64,000 nt of DNA from Colius striatus (lineage: Eukaryota; Chordata; Aves; Coliiformes; Coliidae). A model generated the notes under the pieces. That model saw only the letters and a program-made list of their open reading frames with translations, ran no database searches and was not told the origin of the DNA. Of the stretch, positions 44,385 to 56,800 are shown piece by piece. The stretch covers positions 10,665,501-10,729,500 of the forward strand of contig NC_084769.1 in NCBI RefSeq assembly GCF_028858725.1. The letters run 5' to 3'. Position 1 is the first letter of the stretch. Every line of letters begins with the position of its first letter. The translations under genes and the position numbers were made by a program.

Positions 44385-44636
44385 ATCTGTGTCCCACACC
44401 ATGTCAAGTACAGACCACAGACATGAAGAGTCCTCTGGTAAATCTGCACTTTAAATGGATTTTATTAAAGGTGCAGTTATGACCAAGGCCTGCAGGAGAA
44501 AGAAAGATGTAGAATGTGTCAGATTTTTACCTCCCTCCTTTCCTTCTGGGGAGAGGAAGTGTAGCAAATGATGCACCCTTCTTCAAAGCCTGAGTGTAAA
44601 GAAACTAGCTTCATAGGGATGATGTTACTAGGTGAA

Positions 44637-44965
44637 GCATAGAATTATAGAATCTTTCTGGTTGGAAAAGACCTTTAAGATCTTCGAGTCCAACCATAAA
44701 CCTCACACTGCCAAACCCATCACTGAACCATGTCTCTCAGTGCCACATCTACAGAACATCTCTTAAATAGTTCCAAGGATGTTGCCTCCCACAATCCTGG
44801 GCAGCCTGTTCCAATGCTTGACAACCATTTTGGTGGATAAATCCAAACTAAATGCAACTTGAGGTCACTTCCTCTCACCTTATCACTTGTTACTTAGGAA
44901 AAGAGAACAACACCCACCTCACTACAGTTTCCTTTCAGGTAGATGTAGAGAGCGAGAAAGTCTGG
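44637..44965 (-). mobile_element. CR1 LINE 3' fragment, old
   Basis: The tail 'catagaattatagaatcttt' is followed by 'gttggaaaagacctttaaga', 'gagtccaaccataaacctca' and 'ctgggcagcctgttccaatg'. It belongs to a different, older CR1 subfamily than the copies ending in 'ggtcccttccaacc'. The far end is approximate. Confidence 0.82.
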
Positions 44966-47900
44966 TTTATCAAGAAACCCCTTTTCAAATTGAAAGTATC
45001 AGCTAAACAAGATCTAGCCCTACAAGAAACGTAACCAAGCAAGTTTTTTCCTTCCTAATTTCACCATTGATGAGGAGATGCCAGTTGGGACAACAGTTCT
45101 GTAGTTCATGAGTTATCTTCCACCATTCCTTGACACTTTTAATGTGCTTTGCAAAGGTTGAACACTCAAATTCCTTAAAAAAGAAGTGTCTGTGAGCTAA
45201 GTCAAGTCCTTTAAGTGCTTAAATCGCAGCAAAGTGTAAGTTGTACAGATCACAGACTAAGCTATAAATTATTAATAAGCTTGTTATGGAACTTCATCAT
45301 GCACTCAAAACACAATTTTTACAACCTAATATGTGTCAGTAGCCTATACCAGCATGCTCTTTCATTCAACAAAGTAGAAAAGGATGTCAAAGGATGTAGA
45401 GACAGAAGGGTTTTCTTGCTTACCTTCCACTAACTGATATAACAAAATCTATAAAATCTATTACTCTCCAAGAAATGTGTTGTGATGTTTTTAGACTGAA
45501 GACGTTATATCTTCTGCTCACAGATCCTGTTATGGACACAATTGTTCAAATAGAAAAACTGAATCAATTCATAACATAATAATGGCAAAATTTAGACCAA
45601 AGTGATTTAAGAAGCTGTTTTTCTGAGATTAAAATGCACAGACCAGTAATAGAAGTTGTACTTGGCAAAGACTTTTACAAGTAAACTTGAAGTTCCCTAT
45701 GCTTATTGCAGTTCTCTCCTGATTCTGTTGTACATGAAATACAGTCTAATTGCAGCAAGATTTGATTTTTCAGGTGAGAAAGAATTTTTCCTCAATCCAG
45801 AATATAAATCACTTGCCAAATCTGTTTTGCACACTAACATCAGCGATGGGATGCAAAGCCCCCTTGTGCCAGCATTTGGGGATCTGTCCTAGGCAGAGAG
45901 ATCATAGGTACCCTCAAATAGGCACTGCTCTAAGCTCTGTTTTTGTAGCCACCTTTCCTGAGTAAAACCTGTTGTGTTCAGCAGGTGGCACCAGCTGCTT
46001 ATGGGTCAGCTCAGGCTTCGCAATGACACAAAGGTGTGCTGATGTCTGAAGATGTGAGTCGTACCCAGACGCCGGGAAAGGGACAGCTCCAACTCGCAGG
46101 CCATCTCCGGAAGCACTGGAAAATGCCATCCTCACTGTAAGGGAAGTTTATTTTCTCCTCCCTGTGCCACCATCAGAGATTGTGCTTTGTATTCTTTTGT
46201 CTTCTCGTGCCTCAGCTGTGCAGGTATATAACCAGTGTATACAAGACACAGCTTTCCTCAGTGTTCTGCTAACCCAGATGTCCTCTGCAACTGGCAGGGT
46301 CAGAGCAGTGTGGGATTTGCTGGCAGGAAGGGCAAAGCAGGACAAGTGGCACTGAGCCACTCTACCCTTTTACCTCCTGTGGTGGATGCTCTGCATCCTC
46401 CTGCACTGCCTTCACTTTAACAGCCTTTCTGTGAAAAGAACAAGTGGATGTGTGAAACCCGTTGCTGTTTCTGATTTAGTTATATTGCCAAAAGTCCCAG
46501 CTGCTCAGTGCCTTTCCTTATTGCCTATTGTACAAAAGCAATGAGAGGCCAGGAACCAGGCAGACACAAGCACAGGGTAGGGGAGTGAGCATAGTGATGC
46601 AGAGCCTTTAAAACCAAGGGTCATGCATTCCTAGCCCAGCTTTGCATATATCTCCAACTAAAGCTCTGATCTTTCAGTCTTCTGCATGTGGTTATTTTTC
46701 TCATAAGCAGAAATCCCATTAGCTTTACCAGGCCAGGTTTATAGACAATACCAGTTAGTCCTAGATTAGGCAGGGTTTAGCTAGTCAGTATCTCAAGCTA
46801 TGCTTGAGGTTGGGATTGTTTTATGCCAATGGAATGATTCCCAAAACAAGACATACATATGTAAGTATTTTCATGGCCAAATTATGCATCTCCAGCTAGA
46901 ATAATATAATTGATGAACAGTGTAACATGGGCTTAGTTTAGCTGCCCAGCTCATATTTCATTTCTGGACAGAACTGGACAGAATGGAGGAACCACAGCTT
47001 TCCCTAGGGAAACACACTCCAGACTCAGTGTTTGCCTGAGAAGAGAGAAGTAGATAGGGGTAGACAGAAGGCTTTTGCCCTGTGACAGGCAGAGTCTGGG
47101 TATGGCTTTTGTTGGCAGGTGAAAAGTCCATGGCTAGAGAGTATGAACCTAGAAGAAACTGAACAGTAACTCCTTGTCAAGTGACAAGGAGTGACAAAAG
47201 GGGCAATTGCTTTAATCAGGTCTTGATACAGAAGTCATTCTGTTAGTGCGAGGAGCAATGTTTTATCCTTATATGTGTTTTCTGTTTTGCTGTGGATGCA
47301 CAAAGACATAGTGAACCTCTAATATTTCCTAGCATTAATGTGGGAATTTCACACTGGTCACAAACCATGAAGGCACCAGAAAGTTAGAAAATCATCTTCA
47401 GTACACCCTTTGATATCTCATTGGTATGCACTTCAATCGATATTTCAGATTAATTCCTTTGCATATTCTCTATAGTTAAAAGAAAAAGCGTTGGCAGTGG
47501 TTTTCCATAACTCCCCACCTTTAAAGTTGGTTGCCTTAGTTACCATGGCCAGCTTGAGAGACAGCAAATTTAGGAGTAATATATTTTCAAAGCCCTGCAG
47601 TTTCTGTAAAATCTCTGTGTCATAATCAGCTACAACATATCCTTTTATCACAGTGTTAATGAGCTACAGTGGCGATCTCTAGGCAAGTTAAATCAGAGGT
47701 GAGGATTGTCAGAGGCCAGAACAATAACCTTTGGTCACTACCTCAGTGATTGTCCTGTATATATTGGGGGAACGAGGTTGTGGAATTTCCCTGTAATTGA
47801 AAATAAAATTGGCTTCAAGTGGCTCAGGCATCTCCTACTTGAAAGCAGTTTGCTGCACTCAGACCATACTTTCCCCAGTTGGAAACATCTTCTCAAGTCT

Positions 47901-50100
47901 CAAGTTGTCCTCCTGATCCAGTATTTCCTCTGACATTTAAGAAAAGCACAAGAAACAATTATTCTTTAAAGAGTAACTACTACCCATCATAAACAGTCTT
48001 CACAGAGGCCTCAATGGCTACTGGTTTATTTTACAGTTTGAGAACAACCCTCTCTGTAACCTGTTGCAACAGGAATAATTTTTCACCTCTACTCCTTTTC
48101 TTTTGTTTGACTTTTAAAGTTCTGCTTTCATGGAAGCATCTCCTTCACTACACAGCAGCTGTGAGCTGTGCTGTGGGACTAGAAGTGCTCTGTTCTTTTG
48201 GACAGAGGGAGAGCTCTTATTGGCCTTTAACTTGAGCCAAGGTTTTTGTGATTAGTTGAGTGAAGAATAAAAAAAAAAAAAACAAAAATGATAGTTTATT
48301 CATATTAGCCAGTATGAATTTCACTGCAGCCCCAGTGCTCAATAAGCTGCCACCTGTTGGTGCTTCTACACCGTGTCACCCTCTGAGTCTGAGCTAAAGA
48401 GCAGTAATTTGAAGAAGAAAACTGGATCTACCTCCTATTATAGCTTCTCCTGGTAGCAAAAGGACCTTCCAAGACTTGAAATCACTAAAAGAGACCCACT
48501 TTTCTTCAAAAGCTTCTGCTTTTCTGAAAGGTCAGACTTTGGGGCTGAAATTACCCACATGAAGTTTTACCTCATGGCTGAAATATCATACTGAAAATGT
48601 TTTACAATGCTTTAAGTGGCAGTGGGGAAAAAGAAACAAGCCAGCCTAACCTCAGTCTTTTGATCATAGAACAAAATCGTGTGTTTTTGCATGTAAACGT
48701 ATTTCCTGATATATGTAATTGTGCAAAGAAACAATTGTGTGGGTTTTAATGTATGATATCAAGAAGGTTGATACTCCTTCAGCTGTTGATCCATCAGTTT
48801 CTGGTCTCTCTTCCAGCTTTCCAAACAAAAATGTTCTCTGGGGTCAGAACACTGGTCCACTTGCTCTGGGTGGCAATAAGAGTTGCTGTTTAGAGATAGA
48901 GCATGAGCCTGTTAATTTTCTGCAGTTCTTTTCCTTCAGCCTTCCCCAGCACCCACAGCTCTTGTCTCCATGATATAGGGAGTACATTTTTGTTAGAGAA
49001 ATTAACTTACTCCTTTTTGGATGCCCTGATAGTCTCTGCCTTGCAGCCTCCAAGTTCTAGAGCCTTGCTACCCACTGCATAAAGAAGTACCTTCTCTTAT
49101 GTGCTTTATCATAATTCAGCTCTGCAACACCCCCAGGAAGAAGAGCATATTCATCCTCATTTGACAGAAGGGGAAGATTAAGGGGGTTGCTTCCAAAAGT
49201 ACCTGTAAATAGTAGATGTCTCATGCATGAGTTTGTCTAATGTGAGGCATTTGAGGATGGATTTTCTCAGATGCCTGAACTGATTTCTATCCAAGATCAG
49301 TCATGCGCAATGATTAACATACAAATGTTAATGATACTTGTGGTATCATTTGATTTATTGACTTATAATTAAATACCAATTCTGTGGCTCAGAGGGGGCC
49401 AACCCTAGTTCTCCCCACTCACATTCAACTTCCATATCTGGGAGGTTTGTGTCTGGGGCATCATTTGTTGTCCTGTGCAGCCAATATCAAAAAGGGGCCA
49501 CGATAACAGCTGGCATCATTCACTGATGTTCCAGGCTTATCCACTGGACAAAGAGTGGCATTTTCCTGATCCACTGCAGTGGAAAACACAGTATAGAACT
49601 ATCCAAGTACAGCCCGTTGCTGAAGGCATATATGGAAAAGTATGGAATCAGTATTGCTGGGTTACTCCCAGCCTCTCAAAAAGTGTCTTAAGGTTCCCCA
49701 ATACCACTGCATTCTCTGAGGTGTAATTGTTAGTATTTCAGAATCTGAACCCCCACAATACCCCCATGAAAATCAAAAGAGCAGGAGAAAAATGTACAAC
49801 TATTCTTCCAGGCAGCGAGTGTCCAGAACCAACAGGTTGTTTCTGCCTCGTATCCTTCTATATTCAGGGGTGAACAATCACAGTGGAATTTGGTTGGGTC
49901 CATTGACAGAATGGCTGGAGCCAGCCAGGCCCCTCCTGGGCATCCAGGGGTGGATGATCCCACATCTCCCAGCCCCAGGCAGAGCTACCCCTGCGTGGGT
50001 AGGAGCGACCTCTATTCACCAGCTGCGGGCATCCTGCTACATGTGTGCTGAGTTCCCTCCTTCTCGCTCCTTTCCCCACTCGAATGCAGCGATTGCCCCT
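44966..50100. other. Intergenic upstream of ESYT3, no recognised gene
   Basis: There are A-runs near 48269 and short open frames only. GC content rises from about 49.9 kb toward the CpG island. I recognise no gene, RNA or transposon. Confidence 0.55.
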
Positions 50101-50109
50101 CACCAGCAG

Positions 50110-50830
50110 GCTCCCTGTTAGCCAGGCTCCGGCTGGCCCTGGGGGACGCCGGGCTGGCCGGGGGGCCGCCCGCCCCTCGCCTGCGAGAGCGGAGGAGCCC
50201 GGGCCGGGGCTCGGGCGGCGGAGCTGCCCCTCGCTGCGGGCGCCGCGGCGCGGCCTGCCCCGGCGGTGCTCGGCGGGGCGCTCGCTGGGGGGCGCCGTGG
50301 CGCGGCGGGGCGGGGGCGGGCCGGGGCGGGCGGAGGCGGCGGCCGGCGGGGCGCGGGCCCGGCGCACTCGGCAGGGCGGCCCCGCGGAGTCGGGGGGCTC
50401 CGGCGAGCAGCATGGATCCCGCGGCCGCCTCCCGGCCCCCCGCCCGCCGGCCCCGCGCCCTGCCGCGGATGCTGCTGGCGTCCGCGGCGCGGACGCTGCT
50501 GTGGCTCGGTCCCGTCTACCTGGCGGGGTACCTGGGGCTGAGCGGCAGCTGGGTGCTGCTGGGGCTGGCGCTGTGGCTGTGCTGGGGACACAACCGGCGG
50601 TGGAAGCGCGGCCGGCTCGCAGCCGCCTTCGCGCTGCTGGAGGACGAGCGGGAGGCGGTGTGCCGGGGCCTGGCCGCCCGGCACCTGCCGGCTTGGGTGA
50701 GTGCGGGCCGGGGAGGCGGAGGGGCGCTGCGCCCTGCGCTCCGCCGCGCATCCCCCCGCAGCGGCGGCGGCGAGGCTGCGGGCTCCCGGGCGGCTCCGGG
50801 GCGGCCGGAGCGGGGTGTTCTGTAGTGAGC
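50110..50830 (+). promoter_or_regulatory. CpG island promoter of ESYT3
   Basis: GC content and CpG density jump sharply at about 50.1 kb and fall again near 50.83 kb, spanning the 5'UTR, exon 1 and the start of intron 1. GC boxes (GGGGCGGGGGCGGGCC type) lie at 50307-50330, about 80-105 bp before the ATG. No TATA box is evident. The transcription start is not resolved. Confidence 0.85.
50412..50696 (+). CDS. ESYT3: ESYT3 exon 1 (residues 1-95)
   Basis: This is a single 285-nt GC-rich coding exon with donor tgg|gtgagt, ending in phase 0. A short arginine/proline-rich N-terminus (1-19) precedes a membrane hairpin of about 30 residues, then a basic stop and the LLEDEREAV helix, ending LPAW. The N-terminus is shorter than the mammalian one by roughly two dozen residues as I recall it. 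Confidence 0.92.
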
Positions 50831-53800
50831 AGCCGAAGGGCAAAAGAAAAGAGGTGGCGGTGATGTTTTGGACCGAGCGGTAATGTCTCAGATTAAGTCT
50901 TGCTCAGTAAAAGTGAGCGCTAAACTTGAAGTTATTTCAGTCCAGGAAACGTGCATGTTGCTGTAAGTGTGTTCGTAAAATAGGCTGCTGCATCCTCGGA
51001 GGAACCTTCTTTCAAATAGGTGCTGTTGCATTGCAGGTATTTTGGTGTAGAGGAGACTTATTTTAGACCTCCTCATCCAGAAGGTTTTATTCCCTTCTAC
51101 TTAACTGTCATTTTTAAATAAATAAATATAATATCTATATTAGCACAATATTCTCTGCCTGCTAAAATACGAATATTTAACTTTAAAGAACCATCTCTTG
51201 ATGGTGTGGAAAGCCGGTACCTGTTTGTTCTTCACATTTGTTCCTAGCCACTCTAGGTTTTAAAGTGAAGAAACTTGAAAATCTGTGTGCATATTTCATC
51301 CCGCATCTTTGACTATTTGTTGTAGCCCTGGTTAGCTACTGGAAAAGGATGATGATGAGTTTTGGGTGGTTTTTTTTGGCACCATGATTCGCTTAGCATT
51401 TAAAAACGTGTCCTAGACTGGTAGGGAAATGCTTTTCTTGTAAGAAAGAGAATATCAAAGAGATCTATTTGTAAGGAGTGTTGCATGGAGACATTTATAG
51501 TCAGCAAACTGTTTTATATAGCCTACAGGACTTGGCTTTCTTTAATACTGTGGAAAAGGAAGGCAGTTGGCACTTCTGAGAAGCGAGACCAGGGTCTCCT
51601 AGCAGAGCTCCCTGCACATGTTACTTCCCGCTGGGCACAGAAGTCTGCCTCTGAATGAGGTTTCTGCTTACAGAAGTCTGCCTCTCAATGAGGTTTCTGC
51701 TTGTTTGTATTGACGGAGCATTTAAAACAGCTCTGAGCATTAATGAGTGTGGTGGCGTCAGCTCTTGCCCTAGTGCTGTGAGAATAGTCTTATGTTTTAT
51801 CCTCAAGTGCCCTGGATCTTGGTAATGGGAAATCGAGTGTCTTAGTCATCATTGGAAAATCAGAATTGCCCCCCCCAAAAAAAAAAAATCTCAAAAGTTC
51901 TTATGTTTTGTGTTGGAAGTGTCAGGTTTTATTAGTACATGGGCAGGTAGTGGATGGGAAAGGTTATCAATTGTCCTGTCCTGCGCATTCACAAGGCTTC
52001 ATGCCCCAAGTACAGGAGAGGTTTTGACAAGGAGGGAAACTCAGGCAGAGCCTTCTGAGAAGGTCAGGCCCAGCTGGTGTGTGAGGAGAGGCCAATGGAT
52101 ATGGGGCTGCTCAGTCTCCTTCAGGAGAAGGGAAGGCTTAAGGAGGATCTCCCTGCTGTCTCCCTCTGCCTAGCACGTGCTCGCAGAGAAGGTGTAGACT
52201 CTCTTCAGAGGCCTCACTCCTGACTTGTGAATTCTTGGAGCTGGCTGTCAGAAGGCAGCATGTAGGACCTAAGGATAATGGGGCTGCAGCATTTATCCAT
52301 ATTGCTACTTCTTCTCCTTTCCTTTCCTATATCTGTAACTTTTGTTCTTCTTCAGTTGGCATTTGCTTCCATACACCACTTGTTTCTTTTTAAGCTCTCC
52401 TTCCTCAGTTTGATCTTTGGCTTCTCCTCTGCACCAGTCTTGGAGGCTGCTTCTCACCTGCTGCCTGTTCACTTTATTCTCTATGGTGTCATCTTTTTTG
52501 ATGTTCAATTGAAACAGCTTTAAAAATGTCCCTTGCATTCTTCTCTCCTGACATGCAGAAGTGGGTGTAGGAGTACAATTGAGGTTTGGGAGAGCACGGG
52601 TTGTAGTGCTGTAATCCTAGGGAAGGTTCAGGAAGTGTGAAGCAATGGCAGTGTCTTAAGGGATTAGTAAATAGTTGGCTCCTCATGTGCCCTGTAGTAA
52701 AATGAGGAGGATATGTCCAGTGAAGAGTTAAGACCAGTCACTGATTGCACTAGTTGGTTAAAAACTGCTCTCCCCAGAGCAGTACAGTGGTTCCTTCAAA
52801 TGAGGCTTTCACTCTGTTCAGTCCTGGTACCAGCTGTTAGGAGATGTATTTGCATTGCAGACTTTCCTTCCAGGGGGATGCTGGGAGGGTTTCCCTCATC
52901 TATTTAACCATCTGTTTCAGGGAACTTGCAGGGTTATTTTGCAGCACCAGTTTCTTGGCTGAAACCAGCCAGTGAGTTTGGAATAGAGGCATTCCTGTGC
53001 TAGACAGCTTACGTGGGCAGCATGTGGGCAGGTTTCCTCCTTAGGAAACCAGGCTGTAAATCTGCTCGTGTTGAGATGATTCAAATCTATGTCTTGGAGA
53101 GGTGAGGCTTTCAACTTCAGCCTGTGCAGTCTTTAGCCTGACTTTTGTCAGTCGAAGTCAGTGCCCAGAGCATAGGTAGCTGGGCTTCCACCTTTGTTCT
53201 GGCTCCTAGGAGTGGAGATGACTTCTCCATGTTACTTTTGCAGCTGGACTAGATTGCAGGTGAGAACATCCAGGTATGCTGGGTTAAACTCCTTTTACCA
53301 GGAGAAATTTATATTAGGGAGTACAGAACAGTCCTTTTAAAACTTTGCCTGTTAATTCCTTGTTCATGCAAAAGGCTTGTTTAGACCTTTGTTTTTTGTC
53401 CCTGCACAGGGAGCTAAAAACCCTGTCTCCTAAAATACCTCAACCCAAAAAACCTCCACAACAGAACCCCAAACAAACACCCCCCACTCCCCCCAGTGAT
53501 CTATCCCCCCAAGGATAGATTCCTGTGTTGGCATGGCACTGTTTGGTTTTGTTGTTGGTGGTGTGGCTTGCTCCAGGGCAAGGTGGAGAAACGCAGAAAC
53601 TTTTATGTTTTCCTTATGTGCTAGTAATTGGCCCTTACCTGGTGTTTTTCATCTTCAGAGCTCTTTTCAAATGCTAAACATTTTTTGCAGCATTCCTAAA
53701 ACATTGGCAAGAAGTATGTCTGCATTTGTAGATGGGAAAAATTGATTGTGATAGTGTGATTTGCCCAAGGCTACAGGAGTCAGGCTTATTCTGGGATATT

Positions 53801-56800
53801 GTTAACTTTGGCAGCACTTGGTGGCTGCTTCTAGGCTTAATAGGAAGTGCTTCTCTTGCCTGTGTTGTGCTGATGACAAACTCAAAGGCAAGAGCTTGCT
53901 GCCAGGACTCTCACCAGTAACAAGGGTCATAAGTGAATATCGAGTCCAGAGGTCATTGTTAGATACTATGGAACTGCAGATGAGGTTTTTTTTCCTCAAA
54001 GTAGAAGGATGCAAAAAGTTCTTGGAGTAATCTGTTGAGTCAAGAAGAGAGCTTGATGGTGTCACTGAGTTGAACTACAGGAGAACTCATCTTCTGCTAG
54101 TGGGACATGCACATTGTCGAGTACCCTGTGGGTAGGACAGGCTTTGCTCTGAGTTTATGTCTTACTAGACAGCTGATAATCTAGATGCAACACTTGCATG
54201 CCAAGCTCTGCTTCTTCTGCAGTACTGCTCATTGAATTTGTACCTTTAAATGTATCTGACCTTTGGGTTTGAGAACACACTGAAATTTGGTGGCCTTTTG
54301 TAGTAGGCAGAAAGCTGACTTTCACCAGAGACATGTAGTTGGTCAGTTTCTGTGATGCTTCTGAGAGCACAGCAGTTCTATTTCTGCCACCTGTCAAAGG
54401 AAACTGAGGCACAGAGTGTCTGGGTAGGAGCTGTGTTGCAGACAGGTGAATAAGGGGTTGTCACGTGTGGTGGAAATGTACCTCAAAGGGCTGATAATCC
54501 TGTCACAGCAGTCTGAGGTGTGACATAACCGTATGTGATTCATTGTGGTTGCTTTTGGAGTTTGCCCTTGGCTGTCTGGTTTGGGTGTCTGTGGCTCAAA
54601 CAGTTCATTACATTTTGCTTTTTCTTAAAGCTGGCCTAGCTGCCACCTCCTTATCACTGTTCTTGCCCGTTTCCTGATGCCCCTCTCTGCTGTTCCAGCT
54701 CTCCTTGGCCACCAGCTGGCTTTTTGGATGCCTCTTACATTTGCATCTCTAGCAGCTTTGGCTCTAACGAGTAATCCCAGCCAACTTTAGTTGTTTACAT
54801 TTCTCCCCTTAACATTGATGGGTCTCACATGTGAGCTATGACTTTCTCATTGGGATTTGGTAGCCTAACTGTTGCTCTTAGCCCTGATCTGCCCTTCCTT
54901 TTGGATCACATCTCTCTTCTTGCTGTGAGATCTTTTGAAGGAGAGTTTACCATAGTATTTCCATCCCTGCTACACCCTGCCTGTGACTGATGTAGAGCTG
55001 TGGCACAAATGCTGTGAGACACTGGTGCTTGGCAGTTGCCTTGGAGCTGGGAACCAGCTGCCTTCAGGCTGCCCAGGATTTATGTGTCCTGGTGGAAAAC
55101 TTTTTGGTGAAAGGCTGGCAGGTGAAATGGAGGTCCCCTGCTTCACATAATCCTTCTTTCTGTAAAATGTCAGCAGTGGGTTTATCAGTATTGATTGTTC
55201 CTTCTGGTGCTGTGTTCTTACTTTATCATGTAAATAGAGCTGGGTAGGCTGACATTCCAGTGAACTTGTGTTCTTATTTAATGGAGAAGTTGCTGTTTAG
55301 AGCATCAAAACAAATTGCCCATAAAGAATACGGTAATACCACTTTGATTTTTTTTTAATGTAATAATTGGAAGTATTATTTGAGCAAGGAAAATGGATTC
55401 TGAAGTCATACATGAAGCTGGAATAAAAGGCAAGCTGTTTGTTCCACTGGAACATCTCTGAAAGCTACTGTATTAAACAGCAAGCCTTTGACTGAAGAGT
55501 GTAATTCACAGCTCTTGTGTAAGGAGCTAATGTATTGTCCTACCCAATTACTATTATCAGACTAGATGATAGTCAGAGGAATCTCTTTGTATTCGGGTGC
55601 TCTTGTAGAGCTGAGCAGGGCCTGAATGTCCTTTCTGAGAAGCTCTTGCCCCATCCTTCCCTTCTGCAATAACCTACTACCAGCCTGGAGCACTGGCTGA
55701 AAAAACCCCACATCCATAACATGTTGCTAAATATGACTGTAGGAAGGTGAGTGTGGCTTTTTGGAGAGGTCTGAGAGATCAGTTAGTTACTTGAGAGTGA
55801 CCTCATATCTGACTGTCCTGATGGTGATGAAACATTTCATCACTTCAGGGAAGCGGAAGGATTTTGTCATGGATACGTACACTTCTTGTTGGCATTTGAT
55901 CTGGCCAGCTTGAAAGCATGATGCATCAGTGGCTACTTCATTTTCATTTGTCCTTAGCATCTTAAAAAGCTCTGAGAGATGAAAACACTGGACTGTTACA
56001 CATGATAGTGTGTGCTGATAGGCTTGAACTCTTAGAGTGCTTCTTTTCCCCGAAGCCATTAGCACTTTGTTCATGTTAGCGGAGAAATGCTGCCACAACC
56101 AATACACTGAGTTTCCCAAGCAGGTTTTCCTTTTGCAAAGTGTGGCCTGGTTGAGGTGAGCCAGATAGGAAACAGGTCTTGCACAGCGCATGATCTTGAA
56201 GGGAAGCAGGTTCTTATGGCTTCCCAAGGCATGACTAAGACAAGGATGAAAAGTTTAACACTGCTTTACATTACAAACAGGATATGACACTTGCTTTAAT
56301 CACATAAATGTGCCCAGAGGCATACTGGTACATCAGCACACGTGTGTCCTTTTGTTGTCTTCTACTATTTTATTTGACTTTTACAATTTTTGGAGGAGGT
56401 AGTAAATTATAAAGCATATTTGTATGAGGGCAGAGGGATCTGAGCTTACTCTAAAACTTGTTCTACGCTCTGTTGTATCTTTTGCATGGGATGCAGTATG
56501 CCAAAATAGGTGGCATGTGACACACTTTGTTTTTTCTTTGCATCCAGGTTCACTTCCCTGATGTTGAGCGGGTGGAATGGCTGAACAAGGTGAGGAGCTC
56601 TCAACTCCAGTTTGTGAGTCCATCTGCTCTGAACTGCATCACAACACAGACCCCGAGGGCCAAGTCTGAGAAAGTTACCAAGTCACAACAGTAGGACTCA
56701 GTCATATCAGTGTCTGTACTTAACCTTGGAGCTTGCCACTCACTCAAAACCTCTCACTGATGATTTGGTGAGAGCCAAATGTGTGTGATACAGGTTTGAT

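Noticed and set aside
49864-50863. Long open frames on both strands over the ESYT3 CpG island (up to 295 codons)
   Set aside because: Very GC-rich DNA has few stops. Only the frame starting at 50412 gives the ESYT3 N-terminus and ends at a consensus donor; the others are arginine/proline/glycine-rich shadows.
52080-52150. CR1-like words (gggctgctcagtctccttcag, gaggatctccct)
   Set aside because: The similarity is short and lacks the CR1 3' end, so I could not support an element call.
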